Part shown: positions 7,217-15,757 of the stretch, piece after piece
Layout: each line of letters opens with the position of its first letter
Position numbering within the stretch: the first letter of the stretch is position 1
IMG/VR virus record: IMGVR_UViG_3300035703_000189
Coordinates: 1-40,014 of that record
Reading direction: 5' to 3' (one strand)
DNA from: a virus
DNA: 40,014 nucleotides
Made by a program: the position numbers and the translations under genes
Notes under the pieces: generated by a model
Told to the model about the DNA's origin: nothing
The model's database searches: none
Seen by the model: only the letters and a program-made list of their open reading frames with translations

Positions 7217-7539
7217 TAGTAACAAACACAACGAAACTATTGATGGAGGCACCGCACCTTGTGAAGATAGGCGTGCAGCGTGGCTGGCTGTCGTACCCCA
7301 AGGACATGGCGTTCAAGGAGGACGGCACACCAGCCCCGGTCATACAGGATGAGCCGGAAGTCACCGAGCAGCGCCACACACCGGACATGGCACGCAAGGC
7401 CTACGACCTGCGTGACCGAGGCCTGTCGCTGAACGATGTTGCCACGGCCTGCCAGGTGCCCCGAGGCAGCGTGGTCTATCTCATCACCAAGGGCCACGAA
7501 CTCTACCTCGCAAGCCAACGGAAGGACATTGAACCATGA
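7213..7539 (+). CDS. Small helix-turn-helix protein
   Basis: 108 residues, ATG overlapping the previous stop. Residues 59-93 form a resolvase-type HTH (ARKAYDLRDRGLSLNDVATA, then CQVPRGSVVYLIT), preceded by a Pro-rich acidic linker. The N-terminus (TKLLMEAPHLVKIGVQRGWL) is helical. It could bind the nearby inverted repeat as a replication initiator or regulator, but that is inference from position. It is related in style, not clearly in sequence, to the HTH proteins at 2421 and 38011. Confidence 0.65.
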   Translation: MIVTNTTKLLMEAPHLVKIGVQRGWLSYPKDMAFKEDGTPAPVIQDEPEVTEQRHTPDMARKAYDLRDRGLSLNDVATACQVPRGSVVYLITKGHELYLASQRKDIEP

Positions 7540-8354
7540 CCACAACAAAGGCAGAATCCCCGCAGATGGAAGATCCATTTATTTACGCACCGCAGCCGAC
7601 CAGCAAGGTCCAAGCAGTAACCCAGGCAGGCACCAGGCCGTCCATCCATGTCTCGCTGTACGCCTACGGTGGCATCAGCGCAGCCTGCATGATGTCATGG
7701 GTAGACCTGACGGCCACATTCGCCCGGTCAGACCGCCAGACCGACCTGCGCACCATCCGGGAGGATGCGCTGATATCCCGCAGCCGTTGCCGCGCCACCA
7801 AATGGTTCCTCGACTCCGGCAAGGATGTCTGGGTGCAGATAGACCACGACATTGAGTTTGCCGCGGCCGACATAGTCCGCATGGCCGAATTGGCCCATGA
7901 CCACCAGGCAACCGTCTGCATCCCTTACTCATGCCGCTCACTGCCCGCCAGGCCGGCCCTGCGGCCGAAGGTGGAGCACCTGCAGGCCCTAAAACACCAG
8001 GTGAATGACGCGGAGTGCGCAGCGGAGCTGGTGCCCGTCACCATGTTCGCATCGGGATGCCTCGCAATCCCCCGTAAATGCCTTCTGGCGACACTTGATG
8101 CGCTGGAAGGGTCAGGAGTGCAGAACCCCTACAGGATCGACTGGTGCGAGGATGTGCGCGTCGAACGCTTCCCAACCCTGTGGATGCCACTGGCCATGGA
8201 ATCCATGCCCGGCAAACTCGAGTATCTCAGTGAGGATTACGCTGCCGCAGTCAGGATGACCCTGGCCGGAGTGAAGCACCTCTCGATGAAGCCCCGGAAG
8301 CAACTCAACCACTGGGGAGAGTTCCCCTTTAGCTTTGCGCCTTATGCCGGGTGA
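7536..8354 (+). CDS. GT-A-fold glycosyltransferase-like protein
   Basis: 272 residues. After a flexible 35-residue N-terminus, VSLYAYGGISAACMMSWVDL and REDALISRSRCRATKWFLDSG lead to DVWVQIDHDIEF, where D103-H-D105 matches the DxD metal/nucleotide-sugar motif of GT-A (GT2-like) enzymes. A later WCEDVRVERF and SEDYAAAVR provide acidic candidates for the catalytic region. Phage enzymes of this kind can glycosylate DNA bases, virion proteins or host surface sugars; the substrate is not readable here. It lies between replication and packaging genes and overlaps the next gene. Confidence 0.65.
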   Translation: MTTTKAESPQMEDPFIYAPQPTSKVQAVTQAGTRPSIHVSLYAYGGISAACMMSWVDLTATFARSDRQTDLRTIREDALISRSRCRATKWFLDSGKDVWVQIDHDIEFAAADIVRMAELAHDHQATVCIPYSCRSLPARPALRPKVEHLQALKHQVNDAECAAELVPVTMFASGCLAIPRKCLLATLDALEGSGVQNPYRIDWCEDVRVERFPTLWMPLAMESMPGKLEYLSEDYAAAVRMTLAGVKHLSMKPRKQLNHWGEFPFSFAPYAG

Positions 8355-8967
8355 CAATTCAAAGAAGAGACCGAGTCTTAGAGATGTTGGGGCTGCTGCT
8401 GGGGTCAATCGCCAGTACGCACAAAGAGTTCTTTCCGGTGCAACCAATGTGCCGAAAGACATCAAGGAGAAGGTACTGAAGGCAGCCAATGATCTTGGTT
8501 ACATGAAAACCGAGCATCCAGGTCAGCATTTCAACTCTAAGCTCACCCAAGAGCGTGCTGACGCAGTCGTTGAAGGCATCATCGAGAACAAGTCGCTGGA
8601 AAAAATCGCTGAAGCCACTGGGTTGTCCCAGCATACAGCGTTTAAACTGATCCGTGGGGTCAAGGTGCCGGCGGATTATCCCGAAACTGAAGACGAATGG
8701 CGCAAGGATGTGACCGGATTCCTGGAGGTTGCGATCTGGAAGGGCACCAAGCGACTAGCTGAATCCTCTATTATGTTGATTGATGATCGCACCTTACCGG
8801 TCTCGGTGGCCGTGCTAACGGATAAATTGGCGGTAATTCGCGGCCAGCCCACCAGTATTCACCTAGCCATGACGGCCTCTGTGAGCCATCGGGACCTGAT
8901 GAAGGACCTGAAAGAGCGCGACGTGACGCCTGTGAACGACGAGCAGACGCCCGATGTAACCGACTGA
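8344..8967 (+). CDS. LacI-type HTH protein, probable terminase small subunit
   Basis: 207 residues from ATG 8344; an in-frame TTG at 8335 is less likely. The N-terminus RPSLRDVGAAAGVNRQYAQR ... SGATNVPKDIKEKV is a near-textbook LacI-family HTH plus hinge. A second HTH-like segment lies at about residues 65-104 (LEKIAEATGLSQHTAFKLIRG). The central part (VTGFLEVAIWKGTKRLAES...) is helical and could oligomerise, and the tail is acidic. No sugar-binding domain follows, so it is not a LacI regulator. Its place directly before TerL and its HTH-plus-helical build suggest TerS, which would bind the packaging site. A regulator is the alternative. Confidence 0.6.
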   Translation: MPGDNSKKRPSLRDVGAAAGVNRQYAQRVLSGATNVPKDIKEKVLKAANDLGYMKTEHPGQHFNSKLTQERADAVVEGIIENKSLEKIAEATGLSQHTAFKLIRGVKVPADYPETEDEWRKDVTGFLEVAIWKGTKRLAESSIMLIDDRTLPVSVAVLTDKLAVIRGQPTSIHLAMTASVSHRDLMKDLKERDVTPVNDEQTPDVTD

Positions 8968-9120
8968 CTGAGTATGATAAAATAGATTATCAGGCCCTGA
9001 TAACCACCCCGGCGCCCGCCCGATCCAGCCATCCCCAGGCCACCCCCCGGGGGAGGGGGTCGGGCAATTCGCGGGAGCTGTAAAAGTCGACGGGTTCCTT
9101 GAAACGAAAAATGTTGATAA
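8968..9120. promoter_or_regulatory. TerS-TerL intergenic region with 17-bp palindrome
   Basis: This is the longest gap without a gene (153 bp). TTATCAGG (8987-8994) and CCTGATAA (8996-9003) form a perfect palindrome with one central base, next to an AT-rich TATGATAAAAT tract (8973-8983). Farther on is a C6/G5 block (9043-9053) followed by more G runs, and the last 20 bases before TerL are A-rich. A palindromic operator or a TerS-binding pac/cos-type site is plausible. No -35 element is clear, and TerL has no Shine-Dalgarno. Confidence 0.45.
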
Positions 9121-10824
9121 ATGACTCCACTTTGCCTCACCTGCTCCAAGCCCTTCGAGATCATCAAGCAGCACTCCGGCCCCAAGCAGAAGCGCTTCTG
9201 CACCGAGGCCTGCAACACCGCCTGGTGGAACGAGCAACCGCAGCACCCCGTCATCCCCCGGGTCGACGCCTCGCACCCCCGCGCACTTGAGCTCAAGCAG
9301 AAGCGCACCCAGCTCGTGCTCCTCGAGAAGGCCGACCCCTACACCTACGGCTACATCCCGGACCACTGGGAGATCGCCAACACCGAGTATTTGCTCACCC
9401 AGGAACTGCTGATCTCCGGCGGCAACCGCGCCGGTAAAACCCTCTGGGCCGCCCGCCGCGTGGTTCAAACCCTCCTTGAGAAAGAGAACGCATCGGTTCT
9501 CTGCTGTCACACCTCCCACGCCACCTCGGTCACCGTGCAGCAACCCGCTATCTACAACTACCTGCCCGTCGCACTCCGGGCGACCAAGAAGGGCCGCATC
9601 CACTACCTGAACTACAGCCGCAAAAACGGCTTCACCGACGGATCATTCATCCTACCCAACGGCAGCCGCTGCGACTTCCTGAACTACACGCAGAGCGAGA
9701 ACACCATCGAGGGCCGCGAGGCCGACATGATCTGGTGCGATGAGCTTGTACCGCAATCCTGGGTGGACACACTGCGCTACCGCCTGATCACCCGCCGCGG
9801 CAAGCTCCTGGTCACCCAAACTCCCCTCGAAGGCGTCGCCTCGGTCTACAAGGAGTTCACCGCCGGCTCCGCAATCACCCGCTTTGACGACGCCGAGCTC
9901 ATCAAAGGTAAACAGGCCCTACCCACCTGGCCCATGGGTAAGTCCGCCCGCACCATGGTGCAGCCCCAGACCAACCGGCGCACCGTGTTCTTCTTCAGCG
10001 AAGACAACCCGTACAACCCCTTCGACGAGATGAAAAGCAAGCTGGTCACCTCGCCCATGGGACAGATCCTGACCCGGGCCTACGGCTGGGCCTCGGACAA
10101 CATCGGCAAGGCCTTCGCCCGTTTTCGCCCCGATATCCACTGCATCCCGGCCTCCAAGGTGCCCCCGGGCGGCACCCTGTACATGGTCTGCGACCCTGCC
10201 GGAGCCCGCAATTGGTTCTGCCTGTGGCTCCTAGTGTACGAAGACGGCAAACGCATCGTGGTCCGTGAGTTCCCCGACTTCTCCAACTACGGCGAGTGGG
10301 CGCTGCCCTCCGAAAAGCCCGACGGCAAGCTCGGTCCCGCCCAAACCCTAGACGCCGGCCGTTCCATCTCCGAGTACCGCAAGCTCTTCCGCCAGATTGA
10401 GTCAGAACTCGGCTACGGCGAGCCGGTGATGCGCCTGATCGACCCGAAAGCAGGCGGTTCCCCCGCATTATCCGAGGCCGGCGGCACGACCCTCATCGAC
10501 CTCCTGGCTGAATCCGACGACCCCACCGACGATGGCATGGCCTTCATTCCCGCACCCGGCGTGCCTGTCGACCAGCGCACCAGTGCCATCAACTCGCTCC
10601 TCTCATACGACGCCACCCAACCTCTCACTGCGCTCAACGAGCCCTCGCTCTACATCACCGACACCTGCACCAACCTTGCCTACGCACTCTCCGAGCACAC
10701 CGGCCGCGACGGGCAGAAGGGTGCGACCAAGGATCCCATCGATTGCTTGGGGATGCTGTTGGTCTCGGGTCTTGCGTTTGTGGGTCGCGGGGGCTTTGAT
10801 AGCCGCGGCGGCGGTGGATACTAA
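9121..10824 (+). CDS. terL: Terminase large subunit (ATPase-nuclease) with N-terminal Cys4 motif
   Basis: 567 residues. The ATPase has Walker A GGNRAGKT (100-107) and Walker B ADMIWCDE (D207, E208), and Q/T-rich coupling segments follow (LLVTQTPLEG). The C-terminal RNase H-like nuclease shows MVCDPAG (D358) and LIDPKAGG (D441). It should translocate DNA into the prohead and cut it. It is unusual in beginning with a compact Cys motif C5-x2-C8...C27-x3-C31, a likely zinc finger. The end is Gly-rich (GRGGFDSRGGGGY). No SD precedes the ATG. Confidence 0.92.
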   Translation: MTPLCLTCSKPFEIIKQHSGPKQKRFCTEACNTAWWNEQPQHPVIPRVDASHPRALELKQKRTQLVLLEKADPYTYGYIPDHWEIANTEYLLTQELLISGGNRAGKTLWAARRVVQTLLEKENASVLCCHTSHATSVTVQQPAIYNYLPVALRATKKGRIHYLNYSRKNGFTDGSFILPNGSRCDFLNYTQSENTIEGREADMIWCDELVPQSWVDTLRYRLITRRGKLLVTQTPLEGVASVYKEFTAGSAITRFDDAELIKGKQALPTWPMGKSARTMVQPQTNRRTVFFFSEDNPYNPFDEMKSKLVTSPMGQILTRAYGWASDNIGKAFARFRPDIHCIPASKVPPGGTLYMVCDPAGARNWFCLWLLVYEDGKRIVVREFPDFSNYGEWALPSEKPDGKLGPAQTLDAGRSISEYRKLFRQIESELGYGEPVMRLIDPKAGGSPALSEAGGTTLIDLLAESDDPTDDGMAFIPAPGVPVDQRTSAINSLLSYDATQPLTALNEPSLYITDTCTNLAYALSEHTGRDGQKGATKDPIDCLGMLLVSGLAFVGRGGFDSRGGGGY

Positions 10825-10835
10825 CACAAAGCACT

Positions 10836-12923
10836 ATGCAAGGAGATTCCTACAAGCAAGCAACCGACGTGATGGCACGGGTCGGCGACGAGCCCAATGT
10901 ACCGGCATTGACCGAGGAGCTGCGGCGCTCGGCCACCGACTACGGCGTCTTCGCCCGGGTCGAGAATGCCGAGAACGTGCGCTACTGCCGCTGGCCTGGG
11001 CAGACCGACGACGGCAAGAAGAACAACGATGCCAACCGCAACAAGCCGGCATTTCCCTGGGACGGAGCCTCCGACACGCGCATCCCGCTGGCCGACGAGA
11101 TTATCAACGGCCTCGTCGACCTCTGTTCCACCTCCTTCTGGCGCTCGATGCTCCGCGTGTCGCCCACCAACATCAGCCAGCTCGACCAGGCGGTCACCGC
11201 GCACAATCTGATGGACTGGACGGTCAACTCCCGGATGTACAACGACCTCACCCGCGAGGTCGAATTGCTCTCCCAATACCTCTGGACCTACGGCTGGGCC
11301 GGCGTCCACGTCACCTGGCAGCAGGAGATGGGTCAGAAGGAGCAGTACCTGACCATGGACCAGATCATGGCCTTGGCAGCCCAGTCGCCCGAGGGCTCCA
11401 TTCTGGCCGACCTGCCCAACCTCATCGCCAACCCCGAGGCCGACGACCAATCCGCGGAGCTCCTGCTCGCTGCTTTCCCAAACCTGCGTAAGCGCCGGGC
11501 GCTCAAGGCTATCCGCGACCTGCGCACCGAGGGCGAGTGCGACTTCCCCATACCCACGATGGTCAGCAACAAGCCGATGGTGGCCGCCCTGGCACCCTAC
11601 GACGAGCTGGTCTTCCCGCCCGAGACCACCGACATCCAGTCCGCCCGGGTGGTCTTCCGCCGCTACTACATGACCGAGGCCCAGCTTCTGAACAAGGTCG
11701 AGACCGAGGACTGGGACGCAGAGTGGGCGCAGGAAGCCATCAACACGATGGGCCGTTTCTCGGATTACTCCGCCTACACCTACGCAGCCGTCGGCCTTGC
11801 CGAAAACTCGATCCTCGACCGCGAAAACCTGATCGAAGTGGTCTACGCCTACCAAAAGTCCATCGACTCCGACGGTATCCCGGGCGTGTTCTACACCGTC
11901 TTCAGCCCCCAGGTCGGCGACAAGTGGGGCTACTTCGACCTATTGGACTACACGCACGGCCAGTATCCTTTCGTTATCTGGCGCTCCGAGCTCATCCACC
12001 GCCAGATCACCGAGAGCCGCGGCGTGCCCGAGGTCTGTTCCACCTGGCAGCACGAGGTCAAGGCCCAGCGCGACTCCATCTTCGACTACACTTCGCTCGC
12101 CACGCTCCCGCCCATCGAGGTCCCCAAAACCCGCGGCGGCAACCTGAAGATCGGTCCCGCCATCCAGATCCCGGTGCTGCGCCGCGGCGAGATCGGCTTC
12201 CTGGCACCGCCCGCCCGCGAGCCCGGTGTTGCCTTCCAACTGATCGCGGCCATCGAGGCCCAGACCGATCGCTATTTCGGTCGCCCGACCGAGAAGGTCC
12301 CGCCGGTCATCACCCAGATGCGCCAGCAGCGCCTGATCAACAACTGGCTGCATGGCTGGACCGAGGCATTCCGCCAGGTCCTATCCCTCACGCTCCAGTA
12401 CGTCGGCCCCGCCGAGATCCAGCGCATCACAGCCTCGGCCACTCCGCTGCCTCCCGACATTCAGGACTTTGACGTGATGCTTAAATTCGACATCCGCGAG
12501 CTGTCCACCGACCTCGTGACCGAGAAGCTCAAGGCTATCAGCACCCTCGTTCTGCCCCTCGACACCGCCGGCGTCATCGACCGTGCCAAGCTCATCAGTG
12601 TCGCCCTCCGGGCCATCGACCCCAACCTCGCGAGCGAGCTGGTCATGCAGCAGGGCCCGGCCGCGCAGAAGATGTTCAACGAGACCAACGACGAGATCGC
12701 GCTCATGTCGCTCGGTAATCCTCCCCAACTCCGGGAGAACGACCCCACCGCACCCATGCGCCTGCAATTCAGCCAACAGGTCCTGCAATCCAACCCGAAG
12801 TACCAGGCCCAGCTTCAGCAGGACCCGCTCTTCCAGGCTAACCTGCAGAAGTACATCGAGAACCTGCAGTTCAGCGTCCAGCAGCAGCAGAACGCCATCA
12901 CCGGCCGCCTTGGAGTCCAATGA
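10836..12923 (+). CDS. Portal protein
   Basis: 695 residues directly after TerL and before scaffold and capsid, the standard place for a portal. Typical features are the N-terminal WDGASDTRIPLADEIINGLV block (clamp entry), a long alpha/beta wing, HDAQRDSI-like helix EVKAQRDSIFDYTSL and a C-terminal Gln-rich helical barrel (FSVQQQQNAITG). The size fits the large podovirus/P22-like portals. Twelve copies would form the DNA channel. Identification rests on block recognition and order. The start has no SD; the next gene overlaps by ATGA. Confidence 0.85.
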   Translation: MQGDSYKQATDVMARVGDEPNVPALTEELRRSATDYGVFARVENAENVRYCRWPGQTDDGKKNNDANRNKPAFPWDGASDTRIPLADEIINGLVDLCSTSFWRSMLRVSPTNISQLDQAVTAHNLMDWTVNSRMYNDLTREVELLSQYLWTYGWAGVHVTWQQEMGQKEQYLTMDQIMALAAQSPEGSILADLPNLIANPEADDQSAELLLAAFPNLRKRRALKAIRDLRTEGECDFPIPTMVSNKPMVAALAPYDELVFPPETTDIQSARVVFRRYYMTEAQLLNKVETEDWDAEWAQEAINTMGRFSDYSAYTYAAVGLAENSILDRENLIEVVYAYQKSIDSDGIPGVFYTVFSPQVGDKWGYFDLLDYTHGQYPFVIWRSELIHRQITESRGVPEVCSTWQHEVKAQRDSIFDYTSLATLPPIEVPKTRGGNLKIGPAIQIPVLRRGEIGFLAPPAREPGVAFQLIAAIEAQTDRYFGRPTEKVPPVITQMRQQRLINNWLHGWTEAFRQVLSLTLQYVGPAEIQRITASATPLPPDIQDFDVMLKFDIRELSTDLVTEKLKAISTLVLPLDTAGVIDRAKLISVALRAIDPNLASELVMQQGPAAQKMFNETNDEIALMSLGNPPQLRENDPTAPMRLQFSQQVLQSNPKYQAQLQQDPLFQANLQKYIENLQFSVQQQQNAITGRLGVQ

Positions 12924-13162
12924 AACTGACCGACGAACAACTCTCGGAGGCACTCTCCGTGTCCGAGGAGCACCCGGTGCTCAAGGCCATGGGCCAACTC
13001 ATCGACGACACGCTGCGGGACGAGGTGCTCAACGCCCTCCTCCCATCACTTTCCGCGGAGGACCGTGCCTACAACTCAGGGCGGGCAGCCGCAATCAAGG
13101 ATCTCATCGCACAAATCAGTGCGTTAAGAAATGGGAGGGGGTTGACTTCCGGTCAATTCTAG
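12920..13162 (+). CDS. Small helical protein between portal and scaffold
   Basis: 80 residues, ATG overlapping the portal stop. Helical and acidic in the first half (LTDEQLSEALSVSEEHPVLKA, LIDDTLRDEVLNALL), then YNSGRAAAIKDLIAQISAL. Small proteins of this type with an 'YNSGRAAA..DL' segment are common between portal and scaffold genes of tailed phages; function unknown, possibly a minor capsid or assembly factor. The downstream gap to 13241 (79 bp) shows only weak hairpins. Confidence 0.7.
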   Translation: MKLTDEQLSEALSVSEEHPVLKAMGQLIDDTLRDEVLNALLPSLSAEDRAYNSGRAAAIKDLIAQISALRNGRGLTSGQF

Positions 13163-13241
13163 GCTCTCACTCAAACAACGGCTTCTTGGTTGGCCTTAAA
13201 CAACCCTGGCGCAGCATACCCGGCTTGCAGGGTCTAAAAGC

Positions 13242-14252
13242 ATGGACATCCCGACGAATACACAGGAAGCGAAACCTGCCCAAAACACGGCACAGCCCCC
13301 AATCAACCCGATGCAGTTCGACGAATCGGCGTTGGCGAAGCTACTGAAGACACGATTCAGCGGGGAGGAAGAGAAGGCATCAGCCGTCGAGCGACAAGTG
13401 CCAGAGCCGGAAGCCACTTCCGTGGACGATCAGGCCGAGGATGCGGAGCCGACCGCAGAACAAACGGACGCCCAGGCCGAGTCGCCTGAGCAGGATGTTC
13501 TTTCCGAGACCGAAGAGAACAGCGACGAGGATTCGCTGGGCTACCGCAAACGCATCGACAAGCTCACGCGCCAGAAGAAAGAGGCGCTGGAGAAGGCCGA
13601 GGCGCTCGAGCGGGAGCTCAACGACGCCAAGACCAAGCTGGAGCAGACTAGCGACAGGCCGACCGCGGTGCAGTCCGCTGCAGACCCGTTTGCCGATGTC
13701 TGGGAAGTGTCGAAGCTCAATGATGAGTGGAGCAAGGCCCGGAACCTGAAACGGTGGTGCGAGGACAACATCGACGGCTGCGAAGTAGAGGGCAAGGAGT
13801 ACAGCGCGGAGGACGTGAAGCAGATCAAGCGGCGTGTAGAAGACGCCATCGACCTGCACATACCAACCCGCGCCCGCTTCCTGCAGAACTACCAGCAGAT
13901 CAAGCCCATCGCCGAGACGCTCTACCCATGGTGGAAAGACCGTTCGGCTACCGAGTACACCGAAGCGCAGGCCGTCCTGCGGCAACTGCCGCAGATTGCC
14001 TCACTGCCGGAGTATCAGGTGCTGGTCGGTGACTTCATTGCCGGGCGCAAGCTGCGCCTGGAGAAGGAGTCCGCCAAGGGCAAGCCATCTGCCACCCGCC
14101 CACTGGCCAAGGCACCCAGTCAGCCCGGTCGACCCACCGCAATCCCTGCAAAGAAGGATGCGGCCAAGGTCGGCCTGGATAACGCCAAGTCGCAGTTCCG
14201 AAAGTCCGGGACGACCACCGAATTAGCCCAAGTACTCAAAAGGATGCTCTAA
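13242..14252 (+). CDS. Scaffolding protein
   Basis: 336 residues immediately upstream of the major capsid gene. Residues 40-105 are extremely Glu/Asp/Gln-rich and disordered, followed by a coiled coil (RKRIDKLTRQKKEALEKAEA, LERELNDAKTKL). A helical middle follows, and then a basic C-terminus (KKDAAKVGLDNAKSQFRKSG ... LAQVLKRML) of the kind that binds coat protein in P22/phi29-type scaffolds. No protease motif is seen. It should guide prohead assembly and then leave. Confidence 0.8.
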   Translation: MDIPTNTQEAKPAQNTAQPPINPMQFDESALAKLLKTRFSGEEEKASAVERQVPEPEATSVDDQAEDAEPTAEQTDAQAESPEQDVLSETEENSDEDSLGYRKRIDKLTRQKKEALEKAEALERELNDAKTKLEQTSDRPTAVQSAADPFADVWEVSKLNDEWSKARNLKRWCEDNIDGCEVEGKEYSAEDVKQIKRRVEDAIDLHIPTRARFLQNYQQIKPIAETLYPWWKDRSATEYTEAQAVLRQLPQIASLPEYQVLVGDFIAGRKLRLEKESAKGKPSATRPLAKAPSQPGRPTAIPAKKDAAKVGLDNAKSQFRKSGTTTELAQVLKRML

Positions 14253-14255
14253 ACC

Positions 14256-15317
14256 ATGCCCCTACTTCAGCCCAACCAGGGCGGCTCTGTGCCGCTCGCT
14301 TCCACCTCCGCCGCTCGTGAAGATCTGGCGGACTACATCGCCATCGTCGACGCCAAGTCGACCCCGTTCGTGTCCATGGCCCCGAAGGGCCGTGACATCG
14401 GCAATATGCAGTTCAGTTGGCAGGTCGACAATTACGGTGCCCCTGTGCTTGCCGGCGTTGTCGACGGCACTGATGTGACCGTTGCCAGTGCCTCCAACCC
14501 GGTGGTCAACCGGACCCGCTTGAACAACTACGGCCAGGCCTTCCGCCGCGACCTGCGCATCGGTTTCATCGCCGAGACTCAGGACGTCGCCGGTGTGACC
14601 GACGAGCTTGCCAACGGCATTGCCAAAAAGCTCGTTGAGATCAAGCGCGACATGGAGTCGACCTTCATGTGCACCAACCAAGCCGCCCAGGCCGACAACG
14701 GTTCGACCAATGCCTACCTGACCGGTTCCCTCGGCAACTGGTTGACCAGCACCAACGCCTCCAACATCGGCGCGTGCGCTTCGGGTTCGCCCTTCTTGCC
14801 TGCCTCCGGCGCTGTCGACACCACGGCCTCCGCTTCGTTCACCGAGGCCACTGCCCAGAACGTGCTGACCGCTATCTACGGCGCTACCGGCACCTTCCGC
14901 GACTACGACTGTATCCTGGGCACCACGCTCAAGCGTGCGTTTACCAACCTCACAGCCTCGGGTGCCATTCAGGTTGCCAATGCCAACAGCATTGCCGCCA
15001 CCAGTGTCCGCACCTTCAATCAAGAGCTGTCGGCCGACACCTTCAAGGCGTCCATCGACATCTTCGAGGGCGACTTCGGTCGCTTGATCCTGCACCCGTC
15101 GACCTTTGTCGGCGGCAAGAACAGCACCTCGCTGTCCGCTCAGGCGTACAAGGGCTATGTCATCCCCATGGACATGGTCGAAGTCCGCTACGCCAAGTTG
15201 CCCCAGGTCAAGGATCTGCCCGACGCCGGCGGCGGCCCTGCCCGCCTCGTTGAGGCCATCGCCGGCTTGGTTGTGAAAAACCCGTCAGGCTTCGGTATGT
15301 TCAACGGCGCAAGCTAG
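14256..15317 (+). CDS. Major capsid protein, SU10-like (DUF5309 type)
   Basis: 353 residues. The N-terminus REDLADYIAIVDAKSTPFVS followed by FSWQVDNYGAP is the signature of SU10-type HK97-fold capsid proteins. Further family-like parts are RLNNYGQAFRRDLRIGFIAE, AKKLVEIKRDMESTFMC and the C-terminal MVEVRYAKLPQVKDL. A candidate SD (AAAGGA) lies 12 nt before the ATG, farther than usual. A strong intrinsic terminator follows, which fits a highly expressed transcript ending here. Ala/Thr/Ser-rich composition is typical. Confidence 0.88.
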   Translation: MPLLQPNQGGSVPLASTSAAREDLADYIAIVDAKSTPFVSMAPKGRDIGNMQFSWQVDNYGAPVLAGVVDGTDVTVASASNPVVNRTRLNNYGQAFRRDLRIGFIAETQDVAGVTDELANGIAKKLVEIKRDMESTFMCTNQAAQADNGSTNAYLTGSLGNWLTSTNASNIGACASGSPFLPASGAVDTTASASFTEATAQNVLTAIYGATGTFRDYDCILGTTLKRAFTNLTASGAIQVANANSIAATSVRTFNQELSADTFKASIDIFEGDFGRLILHPSTFVGGKNSTSLSAQAYKGYVIPMDMVEVRYAKLPQVKDLPDAGGGPARLVEAIAGLVVKNPSGFGMFNGAS

Positions 15318-15330
15318 TCTTAGTATCAAC

Positions 15331-15373
15331 GGGGGATGCCTGGTCCATGGGCATCCCCCTCTTTCCTTTTCTT
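15331..15373 (+). terminator. Rho-independent terminator after the major capsid gene
   Basis: GGGGGATGCC (15331-15340) pairs perfectly with GGCATCCCCC (15350-15359) over ten base pairs around a 9-nt loop, followed by the U-rich run TCTTTCCTTTTCTT (15360-15373). It is the only canonical intrinsic terminator I see in the window. The next gene starts at 15374, directly after the U-run, so partial readthrough must supply the downstream genes unless a promoter is hidden there. Confidence 0.9.
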
Positions 15374-15757
15374 ATGGCTCACAATTCCGCATCCTCCGTC
15401 ATTGCCAACGCTCTGGACGATCTGCCCGGCGAACTGCGCCGCGCCGTCATCAAGGAGTTCCAATCCGGCATGCAGAAGGACTGGGTCAAGGCCGGTATTG
15501 ATCAGAAGCGCATCGCCAAGGACTCGGAACGCGAGGTCCGCGCCATTGACGGCATCGGTCGCTTGCGGATGCGGATAGACCCCACTCTCTACCATGCCTG
15601 GGGCACCAAGTATGGGTACGACTGCTGGAAAGATTCCCAATTTTTGAAAGAGGTTGAGCGGGATAACCCCGAGGTGCGAGTGCGCTGCGGGGCTACACGC
15701 TTGCAGGTCGGTTGGCAAGGTGGCACAAAGAGGAGCAGTCAGAAGTTCACTTTATGA
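15374..15757 (+). CDS. Small virion-associated protein, unknown
   Basis: 127 residues from ATG 15374. An in-frame ATG at 15347 falls inside the terminator stem and is rejected. Helical N-terminus (ASSVIANALDDLPGELRRAVIK), then IDGIGRLRMRIDPTLYHAWGTKYGYDCWKD, a compact pattern I recall from small phage proteins encoded after capsid genes. The C-terminus carries RVRCGATRLQVGW. Function unknown; head completion or decoration is inferred from position. Confidence 0.65.
   Translation: MAHNSASSVIANALDDLPGELRRAVIKEFQSGMQKDWVKAGIDQKRIAKDSEREVRAIDGIGRLRMRIDPTLYHAWGTKYGYDCWKDSQFLKEVERDNPEVRVRCGATRLQVGWQGGTKRSSQKFTL

Noticed and set aside
9041-9064. C6/G5 block as a terminator before TerL
   Set aside because: Almost no loop and no U-run; more likely a GC-rich spacer.
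10532-11491. + strand ORF over the TerL-portal junction
   Set aside because: Arg/Pro/Ser-rich shadow frame overlapping two well-supported genes.
13202-13233. ACCCTG...CAGGGT hairpin before the scaffold gene
   Set aside because: Six-bp arms with a 19-nt loop and no U-run; too weak to call.
15347-15373. Upstream ATG for the gene after the capsid protein
   Set aside because: It lies inside the terminator stem; ATG 15374 follows the U-run and is the better start.
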